Source: Candidatus Azophilus lithoversatilis
GTDB taxonomy: Bacteria > Pseudomonadota > Gammaproteobacteria > Pseudomonadales > Azotimanducaceae
Direction of reading: 5' to 3'
Assembly: GCA_028278675.1 (NCBI GenBank)
Contig: JAQAJJ010000009.1
Location: forward strand, 53,069 to 117,068
DNA: 64,000 bases
In this document: one piece after another, positions 45,378 to 53,490 of the stretch
Layout of the letters: each line of letters opens with the position of its first letter
Numbering within the stretch: the stretch's first letter is position 1
Translations under genes and position numbers: made by a program
The notes under the pieces: model-generated
Databases searched by the model: none
Told to the model about the DNA's origin: nothing
What the model saw: only the letters and a program-made list of their open reading frames with translations

Positions 45378-46350
45378 GCCGCAAAGGCTGCGAGCCGCCC
45401 TGCCGCCTTGGGGACAGGACGCGCCGCCTGCCGCGGACTTGGCCGCCTATTTGGCCTTCTACCATTTGGACGACTGCGCCAAGGGCAACGGGCGCTCGCA
45501 CCGAATGGGCTGGCTGGCTGTGGACGGCGAGCGCATCGCCGCGCAGGCCTTCGTGCCGCCCTCCCCCAAAGGCACGGCCATCGTCTGCCACGGCTACTAC
45601 GACCACGTGGGCCTCTACGGCCATTTGATCGACTACTTGCAAAGCCAGGGGTTGGCCGTGTTCGCCTTCGACCAGCCGGGGCACGGCCTCTCCACCGGGC
45701 CAGTGGCGACGATCGCCAGCTTTGAGGCCTACCAAACGGTCTTGGCAGCGGCACTCGAAGCCTGCCGCGATTTGCCCAAGCCGTGGCACTTAGCGGGCCA
45801 GAGCATGGGCGCATCGGTCATCATGGAGCACCTCGCCCGGCAAGGCGCGGAGGGATTCGATGAGATCCTGCTCTTGGCACCCTTGGTGCGTCCGGCCTAC
45901 TGGCCCCTGAACCAAGTGGTCTGGCAGATCGCGCGGCGCACCATCAGCGAGCGTCCTCGAACCTTCCGCAGGAACGCGGAGAACGCCGACTTCGTGCGCC
46001 TGCTCAAGCGCGACCCGCTGCAAGCGAAGGTGCTGCCCGTACAGTGGGTGACGGCCATGGTCGAGTGGATGCGGCGCTTCGAGCGCAAGCCGCCCATGCC
46101 CCAAGTGCGTCCCCATGTCATCCAAGGGACCGCCGACCGGACAGTGGGCTGGCGACACAACCTCAGGGTGCTGGAGCGATTGTTCAGCCCCAGGATTCTG
46201 CTTCTGCCCGGCGCCCGGCACCACTTGGTCAACGAAGCGCCTGCGGTGCGCGAGGCCATGTGGCGGTGGCTGGACGAGCACTGTGCATGGGGAGTGCCGG
46301 AGGCCCGTCGGGAGCGCTGCAATGCCGTCAAACGCCGGCCCCGAGGCTGA
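45364..46350 (+). CDS. Alpha/beta hydrolase (monoacylglycerol lipase-like)
   Basis: A 328-residue alpha/beta-hydrolase of the serine aminopeptidase_S33 / monoglyceride-lipase type. [20 protein letters not shown] has the oxyanion region. [14 protein letters not shown] follows. [15 protein letters not shown] is the nucleophile elbow (GxSxG). Asp lies in [10 protein letters not shown] and His in GARHHLVNE. The start appears to be TTG 45364 inside the end of pgk, since no ATG or GTG lies close to the conserved domain. It overlaps the next gene by 29 nt. The substrate is unknown; lysophospholipid or monoacylglycerol is plausible. Confidence 0.82.
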   Translation: MRPFEPQRLRAALPPWGQDAPPAADLAAYLAFYHLDDCAKGNGRSHRMGWLAVDGERIAAQAFVPPSPKGTAIVCHGYYDHVGLYGHLIDYLQSQGLAVFAFDQPGHGLSTGPVATIASFEAYQTVLAAALEACRDLPKPWHLAGQSMGASVIMEHLARQGAEGFDEILLLAPLVRPAYWPLNQVVWQIARRTISERPRTFRRNAENADFVRLLKRDPLQAKVLPVQWVTAMVEWMRRFERKPPMPQVRPHVIQGTADRTVGWRHNLRVLERLFSPRILLLPGARHHLVNEAPAVREAMWRWLDEHCAWGVPEARRERCNAVKRRPRG

Positions 46351-47722
46351 TGCCGTGGCAGATGCCCTCGCCGCCCTCTTCCCGCCGGAACGGCTTACCA
46401 GGGAGCCGGCCGACCTAGCCCATTGGGGCCGCGACCGCACCACCGCCTACCGGGCGGCGCCCAGCGCCGTGGTTTTTCCGAAGACCGTCGATGAGGTGGT
46501 GGCTTTGGTGCGATTGGCCAACGCGGAGCGGCTGAAGCTAGTGCCTTCGGGCGGTCGCACCGGCCTCTCCGGCGGCGCGGTGGCCGAGCAGGGCGAGGTG
46601 GTGGTGTCGTTCGACCGCATGAGCCGCATCCTGGACTTCAAGCCTGCCGAGCGGCTGGTGCGTTGCGAGGCGGGCGTCGTGACGGGAGCCCTGCAGGCCT
46701 TCGCCGAGCAGCGCGGACTGTTCTATCCGGTGGACTTCGCTTCGTCCGGCTCCAGCCAGATTGGCGGCAACATCGCCACCAATGCCGGCGGCATCCGGGT
46801 GATCCGCTACGGCCTCACCCGCGATTGGATCGCCGGGCTGACGCTGGTGACTGGCGCCGGCGACGTGCTGCGCTGCAACAACGGCTTGGTCAAGAACGCC
46901 ACCGGCTACGACTTCCGGCATCTCGTCATCGGCTCCGAGGGCACCCTGGGCTTGGTGGTGGAGGCCGACATTCGCCTGACGGCCCCGCCGGCGCCGCAAC
47001 GGGTGATGGTGCTCGGCTGCCCCGAGTTCAGCGCGCTGCCACCGGTTCTGGATGCGTTTCAGAAGCAAGCGCCACTGTCCGCCTTCGAGTTCTTCTCCGA
47101 CCTGGCCCTCGCCAAGGTGCGTGCGGCGCGGGACTTGCCTGCGCCTCTGCGCGAGGCCTGCCCCTTCTACGCGCTGTTGGAGTTCGACGAGTCCGCCCTG
47201 GAAGCGGCCGGCCGAGCGTTCGAGCGCTGCCTGGAAAGCGGCTGGGCGCTGGACGGCGTCCTCAGCCAAAGCGACGCCCAAGCGGCCAGGCTCTGGGCGC
47301 TGCGCGAGGGGATCTCGGAGAGCATCGCGCCGCAAACCCCCTACAAGAACGACATTTCGGTGCCGGTGAGCGACATGCCGGGATTCCTGGCGGCGGCGGA
47401 CGCCCTGATCGGCACGGCCTATCCCGAATTCGAGGTCTGCTGGTACGGCCACATCGGCGACGGCAATTTGCACCTGAACATCCTCAAGCCGCCGGAATGG
47501 CAAGCGGCCCCATTCCTCAAACGCTGCCACGAGGTCAGCCCGGCACTGTTCGAACTCGTGGCCAAGCACGGCGGCAGCATCTCCGCCGAGCACGGCGTTG
47601 GACTGCTCAAGCGGGACTTTCTCGGCTACAGCCGCTCAGCCGAGGAAGTGGCGCTGATGCGCGGCTTGAAGCGCGCGTTCGATCCCAACGGGGTGATGAA
47701 TCCGGGGAAGCTGCTCGGCTAA
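46322..47722 (+). CDS. FAD-linked oxidase, D-2-hydroxyglutarate dehydrogenase-like
   Basis: A 466-residue flavoprotein of the VAO/PCMH family. VVFPKTVDEVVALVRLAN and LVPSGGRTGLSGGAV form the FAD pyrophosphate site. SSGSSQIGGNIATNAGGIRV and NATGYDFRHLVIGSEGTLG follow. The C-terminal cap has WYGHIGDGNLHLNIL and SAEHGVGLLKRDFL with metal-binding histidines. Pseudomonas PA0317, a D-2-hydroxyglutarate dehydrogenase near rpiA/ilvA, has similar size and location. GlcD or D-lactate dehydrogenase activity remains possible. Confidence 0.82.
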   Translation: MPSNAGPEADAVADALAALFPPERLTREPADLAHWGRDRTTAYRAAPSAVVFPKTVDEVVALVRLANAERLKLVPSGGRTGLSGGAVAEQGEVVVSFDRMSRILDFKPAERLVRCEAGVVTGALQAFAEQRGLFYPVDFASSGSSQIGGNIATNAGGIRVIRYGLTRDWIAGLTLVTGAGDVLRCNNGLVKNATGYDFRHLVIGSEGTLGLVVEADIRLTAPPAPQRVMVLGCPEFSALPPVLDAFQKQAPLSAFEFFSDLALAKVRAARDLPAPLREACPFYALLEFDESALEAAGRAFERCLESGWALDGVLSQSDAQAARLWALREGISESIAPQTPYKNDISVPVSDMPGFLAAADALIGTAYPEFEVCWYGHIGDGNLHLNILKPPEWQAAPFLKRCHEVSPALFELVAKHGGSISAEHGVGLLKRDFLGYSRSAEEVALMRGLKRAFDPNGVMNPGKLLG

Positions 47723-47751
47723 CGGCCGATCCGCTTGCGTGGGCTTGGAAG

Positions 47752-48183
47752 CTAGATGATGCAAAGACGCCGCTGGCTCGCGCTCGGAACCATCGAATGG
47801 GCAATGCGGCTATCAAACGTGACGAGTCGCCCGCCGCGATGAACCGCAAGCGACAAGAGATAAATGTCGGTTAACTGCTTCGCGCTGATGGCTTGACTCC
47901 AGTCAACCTGGCCCGGCTCCAAAAGGCTTAGGTCGTCAGCCCAAAATCGGTGATGCTCTGTAGCGACCGCTCCGCGCAGGCGATCGGCCACCTCGGCTGC
48001 GGGCAAGGGGTTCGAGTAGCCCGGCTGCGCCATAATCCTCACGCATCCATTTTGGGTAATCGGGCAGGTTGCCCACCCAGCGGCAATATGGTCCCTGAGC
48101 CAACCCTTCGCTTGGTCGTGGAATACGTGATCCGCATCGAGCAAGGCGATAAGGACGTTCACATCCAATAGCGACCGCATCAA
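47752..48183 (-). CDS. PIN-domain ribonuclease toxin (VapC type)
   Basis: A 143-residue PIN nuclease. The acidic active-site residues are visible in SLLDVNVLIALLDADH (D6-type), an internal Glu/Asp, KQLTDIYLLSLA and RLVTFDSRI. CPITQNGCVRIM is characteristic of the VapC subgroup with TA_system VapC hits. It overlaps the antitoxin gene by 4 nt. It would cleave tRNA or rRNA when freed from its antitoxin; the target is unknown. Confidence 0.88.
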   Translation of the reverse strand: MMRSLLDVNVLIALLDADHVFHDQAKGWLRDHIAAGWATCPITQNGCVRIMAQPGYSNPLPAAEVADRLRGAVATEHHRFWADDLSLLEPGQVDWSQAISAKQLTDIYLLSLAVHRGGRLVTFDSRIAHSMVPSASQRRLCII

Positions 48184-48431
48184 TCGCCCATTTCATTGCG
48201 CAGGCGGTCAATCATTGCATTGGTCACTATCCCACCACGCTTGGGAAATGGACGAAAGCCAAACTCCCCTTCCGGCTCGCCGACTTCGGATGCTGCCGCC
48301 GATACCTTGGTTCCCAGCAACTGTTGGCGCAACAGCCTTGACACGACCGCCCCCAACGACCTCGACTCCCGCCTGGCCATCTCCCGCAAGGCGATGAGCA
48401 AATCGTCTTCGACATTCAATGTAGTACGCAC
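48180..48431 (-). CDS. Ribbon-helix-helix antitoxin (VapB type)
   Basis: An 83-residue protein beginning MRTTLNVEDDLLIALREMAR, an RHH DNA-binding strand and helices (residues 1-40). A flexible C-terminal tail (GFRPFPKRGGIVTNAMID) likely fills the toxin active site. Encoded immediately upstream of the PIN toxin with a 4-nt overlap, the normal toxin-antitoxin arrangement. Autoregulation through the palindrome at 48457-48481 is likely. Confidence 0.88.
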   Translation of the reverse strand: MRTTLNVEDDLLIALREMARRESRSLGAVVSRLLRQQLLGTKVSAAASEVGEPEGEFGFRPFPKRGGIVTNAMIDRLRNEMGD

Positions 48432-48456
48432 ATCTTCACCCGGTACACTAGAAAAA

Positions 48457-48481
48457 TTGATGCTATCGCATCACGCATCAA
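48457..48481. promoter_or_regulatory. Putative operator of the toxin-antitoxin operon
   Basis: TTGATGC (48457-48463) is inverted as GCATCAA (48475-48481), and an inner GCATCA (48468-48473) pairs with the same left arm. So there are two overlapping palindromes, 26-50 bp upstream of the antitoxin start. RHH antitoxins bind such repeats. Confidence 0.5.
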
Positions 48482-48548
48482 CCCACAACTGAACTCGCCG
48501 AACGGCTTGGGACGATTGATGCCCCCCAGGCGGGACGCCGAAACGCCC

Positions 48549-49262
48549 CTAGCCCGCAACCAGCCCGCGCAGGTTGCGGTATAGCTGCCGGGCATCGGCG
48601 CGAAAGGCGCTTTGCCGCTCATCGACATCACGCCGCAAGCGCGCCAGCCCATCTTCGCCGAGCGTCTCGCGCAACGAGTCTGCGTAAGCCGGAATTGCCG
48701 CCCATTGGTCCACCATGTCCGCGCCGACCTCCACATGGCACTGAAGTCCGTAGGCGCAAGGCCCGACTCGAAAGGCCTGCACGCGGCAATCGGTGGAACT
48801 CGCCAGCAGCGTGGCATCCGCGGGCAGTTCGGTGACTTCCGCGCCGTGCCATTGAAGCACGGTCATGGGGTTGGGCAGACCGCTCAGCAATGCATCGGTC
48901 CGGCCCTCGGGCGTCTGCGCAATGGCCATGACGCCCACTTCAGAGGTTCCCGGGGCCACCGTTCCGCCCAGAGCGTCCGCCAACAGTTGATGGCCTAGGC
49001 AAATGCCGAGGAAGGGCCGCTGCAATTTGGTCACGAACTGCCGGATGGCCGCCTTCTCCGGCACCAGCCAAGGGTGGGCGTCCTGCTCCCAAACATCCTG
49101 GGGACCGCCCATGACCAGCATGCCGTCGTAGGCGGCCAGCTCCGGAATCCCTTCGCCCCGGTCGAGGTGAACCACATCCCAATCCACGCCGTCCTCGCGA
49201 AAGCAGTCCCGGAAGGTGCCCGGATGCTCCGCATCGACGTGTTGCAGCACCAAAACTCTCAT
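48549..49262 (-). CDS. Class I glutamine amidotransferase (GMP synthase-like)
   Basis: A 237-residue stand-alone GATase1. MRVLVLQHVDAEHPGTF at the start and LVMGGPQDVWEQD follow the family. The catalytic Cys is in LGICLGHQLLADALGG, and the His/Glu pair is in GLQCHVEV. This subgroup includes gamma-glutamyl hydrolases and YfeJ-like proteins; the acceptor is unknown. Upstream of ATG 49262 the frame stays open only because of the 87-bp repeats; no similarity extends there. Confidence 0.85.
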   Translation of the reverse strand: MRVLVLQHVDAEHPGTFRDCFREDGVDWDVVHLDRGEGIPELAAYDGMLVMGGPQDVWEQDAHPWLVPEKAAIRQFVTKLQRPFLGICLGHQLLADALGGTVAPGTSEVGVMAIAQTPEGRTDALLSGLPNPMTVLQWHGAEVTELPADATLLASSTDCRVQAFRVGPCAYGLQCHVEVGADMVDQWAAIPAYADSLRETLGEDGLARLRRDVDERQSAFRADARQLYRNLRGLVAG

Positions 49263-49270
49263 GTGCGGTT

Positions 49271-49455
49271 CATGGAAGCCCTTAGCTTGCCCCAGAACGG
49301 CACGCCGCTGACATCGAAGGAACAACCGGCCAGCCGCGGGGCTGTCTCCATTTGTTCCATGGAAGCCTTTAGCTCGCCCCAGAACGGCACGCCGCCGACG
49401 CCGAAGGAACAACCCGCCAGCCGCTGGGTTGTCTCCATTTGTTCCATGGAAGCTA
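49271..49455. repeat. Tandem array of the 87-bp (29-codon) repeat
   Basis: Two complete 87-bp units start at 49271 and 49358 (CATGGAAGCC...TTTGTTC). A third begins at 49445 and is cut after CATGGAAGCT by the rpiA stop codon. The units differ at about ten positions. Each is open on the minus strand and reads METxQRLAGCSFxVxGVPFW and on, with no stop and a 29-residue period. They fill the whole gap between rpiA and the amidotransferase gene. Confidence 0.85.
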
Positions 49456-50118
49456 TAGCTGCCGCACCCCGTCCGCACCGGCCACGAAGACCAGATCGGC
49501 TCGGTTGGCGGCGAACAGGCCGTTGCAGACCACGCCGACGATGTTGTTGATCTCCCGCTCCAGGGCGGACGGGTCGGCGATGTCGAGGCCGTGAACATCG
49601 AGGATGAGGTTGCCATTGTCGGTGGTGACGCCCTGGCGCCACTCCGGCTCGCCGCCGAGCCCCGCCAGCGCCCGGGCCACCAAGCCACGAGCCATGGGCA
49701 CGACTTCGACGGGCAGGGGATAGGCGCCCAGGCGCTCGACCAGCTTGGATGCGTCCACGATGCAGACGAATTCGTCCGCCGAGGCGGCGACGATCTTCTC
49801 CCGGGTCAAGGCGCCACCGCCGCCCTTGGTCAGGCAACGGCCGGGATCCACCTCGTCGGCGCCGTCCACATAGACGGCCACGGACGGTGCGGCATTGAGG
49901 TCGATGACCGCAACGCCTTGGCTGCGCAGGCGTTCGGCGCTCACCTCGCTGCTGGCCACGGCGGCGTCGAACTTGTGCTTGACCCCCGCCAAGGCGTCGA
50001 TGAAGCAGTCGGCGGTGCTGCCGGTGCCGACCCCGACCACCGTTTTCGGCCCCAATCTCGGCTCGATGTAGGCCAGCGCCGCATCCGCCGCACTGCGTTT
50101 CAGCGCTGCTTGGGCCAT
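49453..50118 (-). CDS. rpiA: Ribose-5-phosphate isomerase A
   Basis: Interconverts ribose-5-P and ribulose-5-P. 221 residues from ATG 50118 (GGAGAGAG upstream). [17 protein letters not shown] is the phosphate-binding loop. [13 protein letters not shown] carries catalytic Asp residues, [16 protein letters not shown] the catalytic Lys, and [13 protein letters not shown] the C-terminal block. Divergent from ilvA, an order shared with Pseudomonas. The stop codon abuts the 87-bp repeat array. Confidence 0.96.
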   Translation of the reverse strand: MAQAALKRSAADAALAYIEPRLGPKTVVGVGTGSTADCFIDALAGVKHKFDAAVASSEVSAERLRSQGVAVIDLNAAPSVAVYVDGADEVDPGRCLTKGGGGALTREKIVAASADEFVCIVDASKLVERLGAYPLPVEVVPMARGLVARALAGLGGEPEWRQGVTTDNGNLILDVHGLDIADPSALEREINNIVGVVCNGLFAANRADLVFVAGADGVRQL

Positions 50119-50157
50119 ACTCTCTCTCCCTCGCCCACATTTGCCGGCCGATCTGCC

Positions 50158-51693
50158 ATGTTGGAGCCCACCGTCAAGAAAATTCTCGCCGCCCGCGTGT
50201 ACGATGTCGCGAATGAAACCCCTTTGCAATACGCAAGGGGCATTTCTGAGCGATTGGGCCGCGGCTTTGAAGTGCTGCTGAAGCGCGAGGACCTGCAGCC
50301 CATCTTCTCCTTCAAGCTGCGCGGCGCCTACAACCGGATGGCGCAGCTTTCCGCCCGCGAGCGGGCCAAGGGGGTGATCGCCTCATCGGCGGGCAACCAC
50401 GCCCAGGGCGTCGCCCTCGCCGCCCGTGAACTGCAAGTCCATGCCCAGGTCGTGATGGGCCGCAACACGCCGTCCATCAAGGTGCAGGCGGTTCGCGATC
50501 TCGGCGCCGAAGTCATTTTGCACGGCGATGGCTACGACGAGGCCGCGGCCAAGGCGCGGGCGCTGGCCCAGGCCGAGGGCCGGGTGCTGATCCATCCCTA
50601 CGACAATGCCCAGGTGATTGCCGGCCAGGGCACCGTGGGCGTGGAGATCATGAACCAATGCCCAGACGCCGATGCGGTGTTCGTACCCGTTGGCGGCGGC
50701 GGCTTGATCGCCGGGATCAGCGCCTACGTCAAGTACCTGCGGCCCGCCACCCGGGTGATTGGCGTGGAGGCCCAGGGCTCGGCCTGCCTGCAGGCGGCGC
50801 TGGCCGCGGGACGCAGGGTGCGCCTGCCGCTCGAGACCCTCGACCGCTTCGCGGAAGGGGTTTCGGTGGCGCAGATCGGCCGGTTGCCGTTCAAGATCGC
50901 CCGCGATTGCGTCGATGACGTGGTGACGGTTTCCACGGATGAGATTTGCGGCGCGGTCAAGGACGTGTTCGACGATGCTCGTTCGGTGGCGGAGCCCGCC
51001 GGTGCCCTGGCCGTGGCAGGCCTCAAGAAGACCATCGAGTCCGGGCGCTTAACGGCCCGGCGGGGCGGCAAACGCCGCTGCGTGGCGATCATCAGCGGCG
51101 CCAACGTCAACTTCGACCGGCTGCGCCACATCTCCGAACGGGCCGAGGTGGGCGAACGCCGGGAGGTGGTGCTCGGCGTCACCATCGATGAGCAGGCGGG
51201 CAGCTTCCGTCGCTTTTGCCGGGCCTTGGGATCACACGGGGTCACCGAGTTCAACTATCGCTTTGCCGATGCCGAACGGGCCCACATCTACGTGGGCCTG
51301 CAAGTGGCGTCGGCCGACGACCGGGAGGCGGTGACCGAGCGCCTGACCGCTGCGGGCTATCCAGTGGTGGACATGACCGACAACGAAACCGCCAAGCTGC
51401 ACGTGCGCCACATGGTCGGCGGGCACGCCTTCCGGGCCAAGCCGGAGCTGCTGTACCGCTTCGAGTTTCCCGAGCGCCCAGGCGCCCTGCTCGAATTCCT
51501 TGAGGGCTTGGGCAGCCATTGGAACATCACCATGTTCCACTACCGCAACCACGGCTCCGCCTGGGGCCGCGTGCTGGCGGGCTTCGAAGCGGGGCCGGAG
51601 GAGCGCAGCACCCTGTCCGGCTACCTGGACCGGATCGGCTATCGCTACTGGGAGGAGACGGGCAACCCGGCCTACGAATTGTTTTTGCGGTAG
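50158..51693 (+). CDS. ilvA: Threonine dehydratase, biosynthetic
   Basis: PLP enzyme making 2-oxobutyrate for isoleucine synthesis. 511 residues from ATG 50158. [20 protein letters not shown] contains the PLP Lys in [21 protein letters not shown] and [17 protein letters not shown] complete the catalytic domain. Two C-terminal ACT-like regulatory domains follow ([11 protein letters not shown] and [17 protein letters not shown]), implying isoleucine/valine allostery and distinguishing it from catabolic TdcB. Confidence 0.96.
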   Translation: MLEPTVKKILAARVYDVANETPLQYARGISERLGRGFEVLLKREDLQPIFSFKLRGAYNRMAQLSARERAKGVIASSAGNHAQGVALAARELQVHAQVVMGRNTPSIKVQAVRDLGAEVILHGDGYDEAAAKARALAQAEGRVLIHPYDNAQVIAGQGTVGVEIMNQCPDADAVFVPVGGGGLIAGISAYVKYLRPATRVIGVEAQGSACLQAALAAGRRVRLPLETLDRFAEGVSVAQIGRLPFKIARDCVDDVVTVSTDEICGAVKDVFDDARSVAEPAGALAVAGLKKTIESGRLTARRGGKRRCVAIISGANVNFDRLRHISERAEVGERREVVLGVTIDEQAGSFRRFCRALGSHGVTEFNYRFADAERAHIYVGLQVASADDREAVTERLTAAGYPVVDMTDNETAKLHVRHMVGGHAFRAKPELLYRFEFPERPGALLEFLEGLGSHWNITMFHYRNHGSAWGRVLAGFEAGPEERSTLSGYLDRIGYRYWEETGNPAYELFLR

Positions 51694-51813
51694 GGCTTGG
51701 TCCTCAGCTCCGGAAATCGATGTTCGATAGTCCATCCACCTCTTCAAATCGCCCATGGGCGGAGACAACCCGGTCCTGCCATCAACCTAAGGAAAGTCTG
51801 GCGAAGACAATCG

Positions 51814-52365
51814 CTAAGGTGGATCGGCTGGGGGTTCAGCCTCGTAGCGCAGGTACTCCTCGTCGAACATCAGCTTGGCGGTGTCGGCCATGCGGTCGAT
51901 GTAGAGCTTGCCGTCCAAGTGGTCGAATTCGTGCTGAAACACGGTGGCGAGGAAGCCGTTGAGTTCAAGGCTGACGCGCTGCCCGGCCAGATTCAGCGCA
52001 CTGACCCGGATGTGTCCCGGCCGTTCGACGTAGCCGCGCAGGCCGGGCACCGACAGGCAGCCCTCCCAGACGCCGTTGGGCGCATCGTCGAGCACCTGCA
52101 CTTCGGGATTGACGAACGCCGTCAGCGGCATCGACGGCAGCTCGCCGTAGCGGGTCGGCCCGCCGGGGATTTCGATGACGGCAAGGCGAACGGACTCGTT
52201 GATCTGCGGCGCGGCCAAGCCGACGCCGCCGTAGTCGCGCAGGGTATCGACCATGTCCTCCACCAGCCGCTTGAAGCCGGGGTCGCCCAAGGCGGCGGCG
52301 TCCACCGGGGCGGCGACCTGGCGCAGGGTGGGATGCCCCATGCGGATGATGCGGCGCACGGCCAC
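51814..52365 (-). CDS. def: Peptide deformylase
   Basis: Removes the N-formyl group from nascent chains. 183 residues from GTG 52365, which lies one base after the ygfA stop. Motif 1 is GVGLAAPQI, motif 2 EGCLSVPGLRG (metal Cys), and motif 3 QHEFDHLDGKLYIDR (HExxH metal and catalytic residues). Metal is usually Fe(II). Because def usually pairs with fmt, and fmt is not here, this may be a second copy. Confidence 0.93.
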   Translation of the reverse strand: MAVRRIIRMGHPTLRQVAAPVDAAALGDPGFKRLVEDMVDTLRDYGGVGLAAPQINESVRLAVIEIPGGPTRYGELPSMPLTAFVNPEVQVLDDAPNGVWEGCLSVPGLRGYVERPGHIRVSALNLAGQRVSLELNGFLATVFQHEFDHLDGKLYIDRMADTAKLMFDEEYLRYEAEPPADPP

Positions 52366-52366
52366 G

Positions 52367-53008
52367 TCAAAATCCCATGCGCGGGCTGAAGGTTCGCCAG
52401 CCCGCTTCGGTGAGAATTCCGTCCAAGGGCACGTCCCAAGGCGCTGCCGGCAGGGCATCGGCGCGCTGAACCTCATGCGCGATGCCGATCAGCAACGGGC
52501 GCAGACCGTCAGACAGGCCGCCGAAGTGCCGATCGTAGAAGCCGCCGCCCATGCCCAACCGGTGACCGTGATCGTCGAAGGCCACCAGCGGTGCCAGCAC
52601 CAGATCCAGCGCCCGCGTGTTGATCCAAGGGGTGCCGGGCAGCGGCTCCTCGATGCCGAAGCGGTTGCGCGCAAGCGGTGCTTCGAGGCGGTGCGCAAAG
52701 AAGGACATCCGATTGCTGCTCCTGCGAGGGGTAAACCCCTCGCGCCCCCCAAGCTGAAGGCTCCTTTCAACGACCGGCAGGGCCAACAGCTTGCCCATGC
52801 CCTGCAAGGCCCCGAGCAGCGGGCGCAGGTTCACTTCGCCGTCAACGCTGAGGTAGGCGGCGATGCGCCGACTGCGCCAAGCCAAGGGCGAGGCCAAAAA
52901 AAAACGGCGCACCGCTTGGGCGTGCAGCCATTGCTGGCTGGCGGACAAGCGGCGCCGCGCCAAGCGATGGCGGCGGCGCAAGGCCAGCCGCTCATCGCCG
53001 ATGAGCAA
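52367..53008 (-). CDS. ygfA: 5-formyltetrahydrofolate cyclo-ligase (with in-frame repeat insertion)
   Basis: Converts 5-formyl-THF to 5,10-methenyl-THF. 213 residues, TTG start directly after the 6S RNA gene. RRHRLARRRLSASQQWLHA, AAYLSVDGEVNLRPLL, LAPLVAFDDHGHRLGMGGG and FYDRHFG are the family blocks. Between LALPVVE and MSFFAHRLE there is an extra stretch, RSLQLGGREGFTPRRSSNR, encoded by the 50-bp palindromic repeat. It falls in a loop that varies in length in the family, so activity could persist. Confidence 0.92.
   Translation of the reverse strand: MLIGDERLALRRRHRLARRRLSASQQWLHAQAVRRFFLASPLAWRSRRIAAYLSVDGEVNLRPLLGALQGMGKLLALPVVERSLQLGGREGFTPRRSSNRMSFFAHRLEAPLARNRFGIEEPLPGTPWINTRALDLVLAPLVAFDDHGHRLGMGGGFYDRHFGGLSDGLRPLLIGIAHEVQRADALPAAPWDVPLDGILTEAGWRTFSPRMGF
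52715..52763. repeat. 50-bp palindromic repeat inside the ygfA coding sequence
   Basis: Core GCGAGGGG-taaa-CCCCTCGC, followed by GCCCCCCAAGCTGAAGGC. Homologous to 22023-22072. It is read through in frame in the cyclo-ligase gene and adds roughly 12-16 residues to a surface loop. Confidence 0.75.
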
Positions 53009-53009
53009 G

Positions 53010-53197
53010 TCTCCCGAAAGTGCCGCTGATGGATAGCCCTGAACCGTTGTGGTTCAAGGCGGAGACCCAGGCGGCATCTAAGGCATCCCGTGCGGAATGA
53101 AACCCGGCACAGGCAAGCACACCGTCACCATCGCCAAGCCCCCTTTCGTTTCTATAACGGCTCAAGGACGACACCAACTGGCGAACACCCCAGGAGA
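53010..53197 (-). ncRNA. ssrS: 6S RNA
   Basis: Regulatory RNA that binds sigma-70 RNA polymerase in stationary phase. About 188 nt; ends are estimated. The 5' arm CTCCTGGGGTG pairs with the 3' arm CACTTTCGGGAG as a closing stem. Blocks matching E. coli 6S are CCTTGAGCCGTTAT, GATGGTGACGGTGTGCTTG, ATGCCTTAGATGCC and GCCTTGAACCACAACGGTTC. It lies directly upstream of ygfA, its standard position in gammaproteobacteria. Confidence 0.9.
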
Positions 53198-53206
53198 CAA
53201 GGGTTG

Positions 53207-53212
53207 AGTATA
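53207..53212 (-). promoter_or_regulatory. -10 element of the 6S RNA promoter
   Basis: TATACT on the minus strand, placed to start transcription near 53200, at the predicted 6S 5' end. No strong -35 hexamer is seen at 17 bp. Confidence 0.55.
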
Positions 53213-53320
53213 GCGAAAACGGGTGCAGTGGACGATGCGGGTTTGGAACCTGCGGGTTTGGAACCCGCAGCCCTGTTCGGGTTCAGAAACATATCGGAAT
53301 CTGTCCCATTCAACGACTGC

Positions 53321-53364
53321 GGAGTTTCGCGCCAGCGAAACTCCATACGCGACCGTCAGGTCGC
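53321..53364 (+). repeat. Two-hairpin REP-like element, copy 7
   Basis: Hairpin 1 (53321-53344) has a 10-bp stem GGAGTTTCGC/GCGAAACTCC with loop GCCA. Hairpin 2 (53349-53364) is GCGACCGTCAGGTCGC, identical to copy 3. It lies in the 290-bp gap between the 6S RNA and the TonB receptor, which also holds a tandem TGCGGGTTTGGAACC pair near 53238-53267. Confidence 0.7.
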
Positions 53365-53490
53365 GCAGGCCCTTATGTTCACCCACCCTGGCTGGTATGC
53401 TGGGCTACCTAACGCTCCCAGCGCCGGTCGGCGCCTGCGGGAGTCGCTTTTCCCTTGGCTGCTTGATGTACTCAGGAGGACTGACCACCC

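Noticed and set aside
44120..45814. A 564-codon open frame antisense to pgk and the hydrolase
   Set aside because: Ser/Arg/Ala-rich translation typical of a shadow frame; it spans two unrelated genes and an intergenic repeat.
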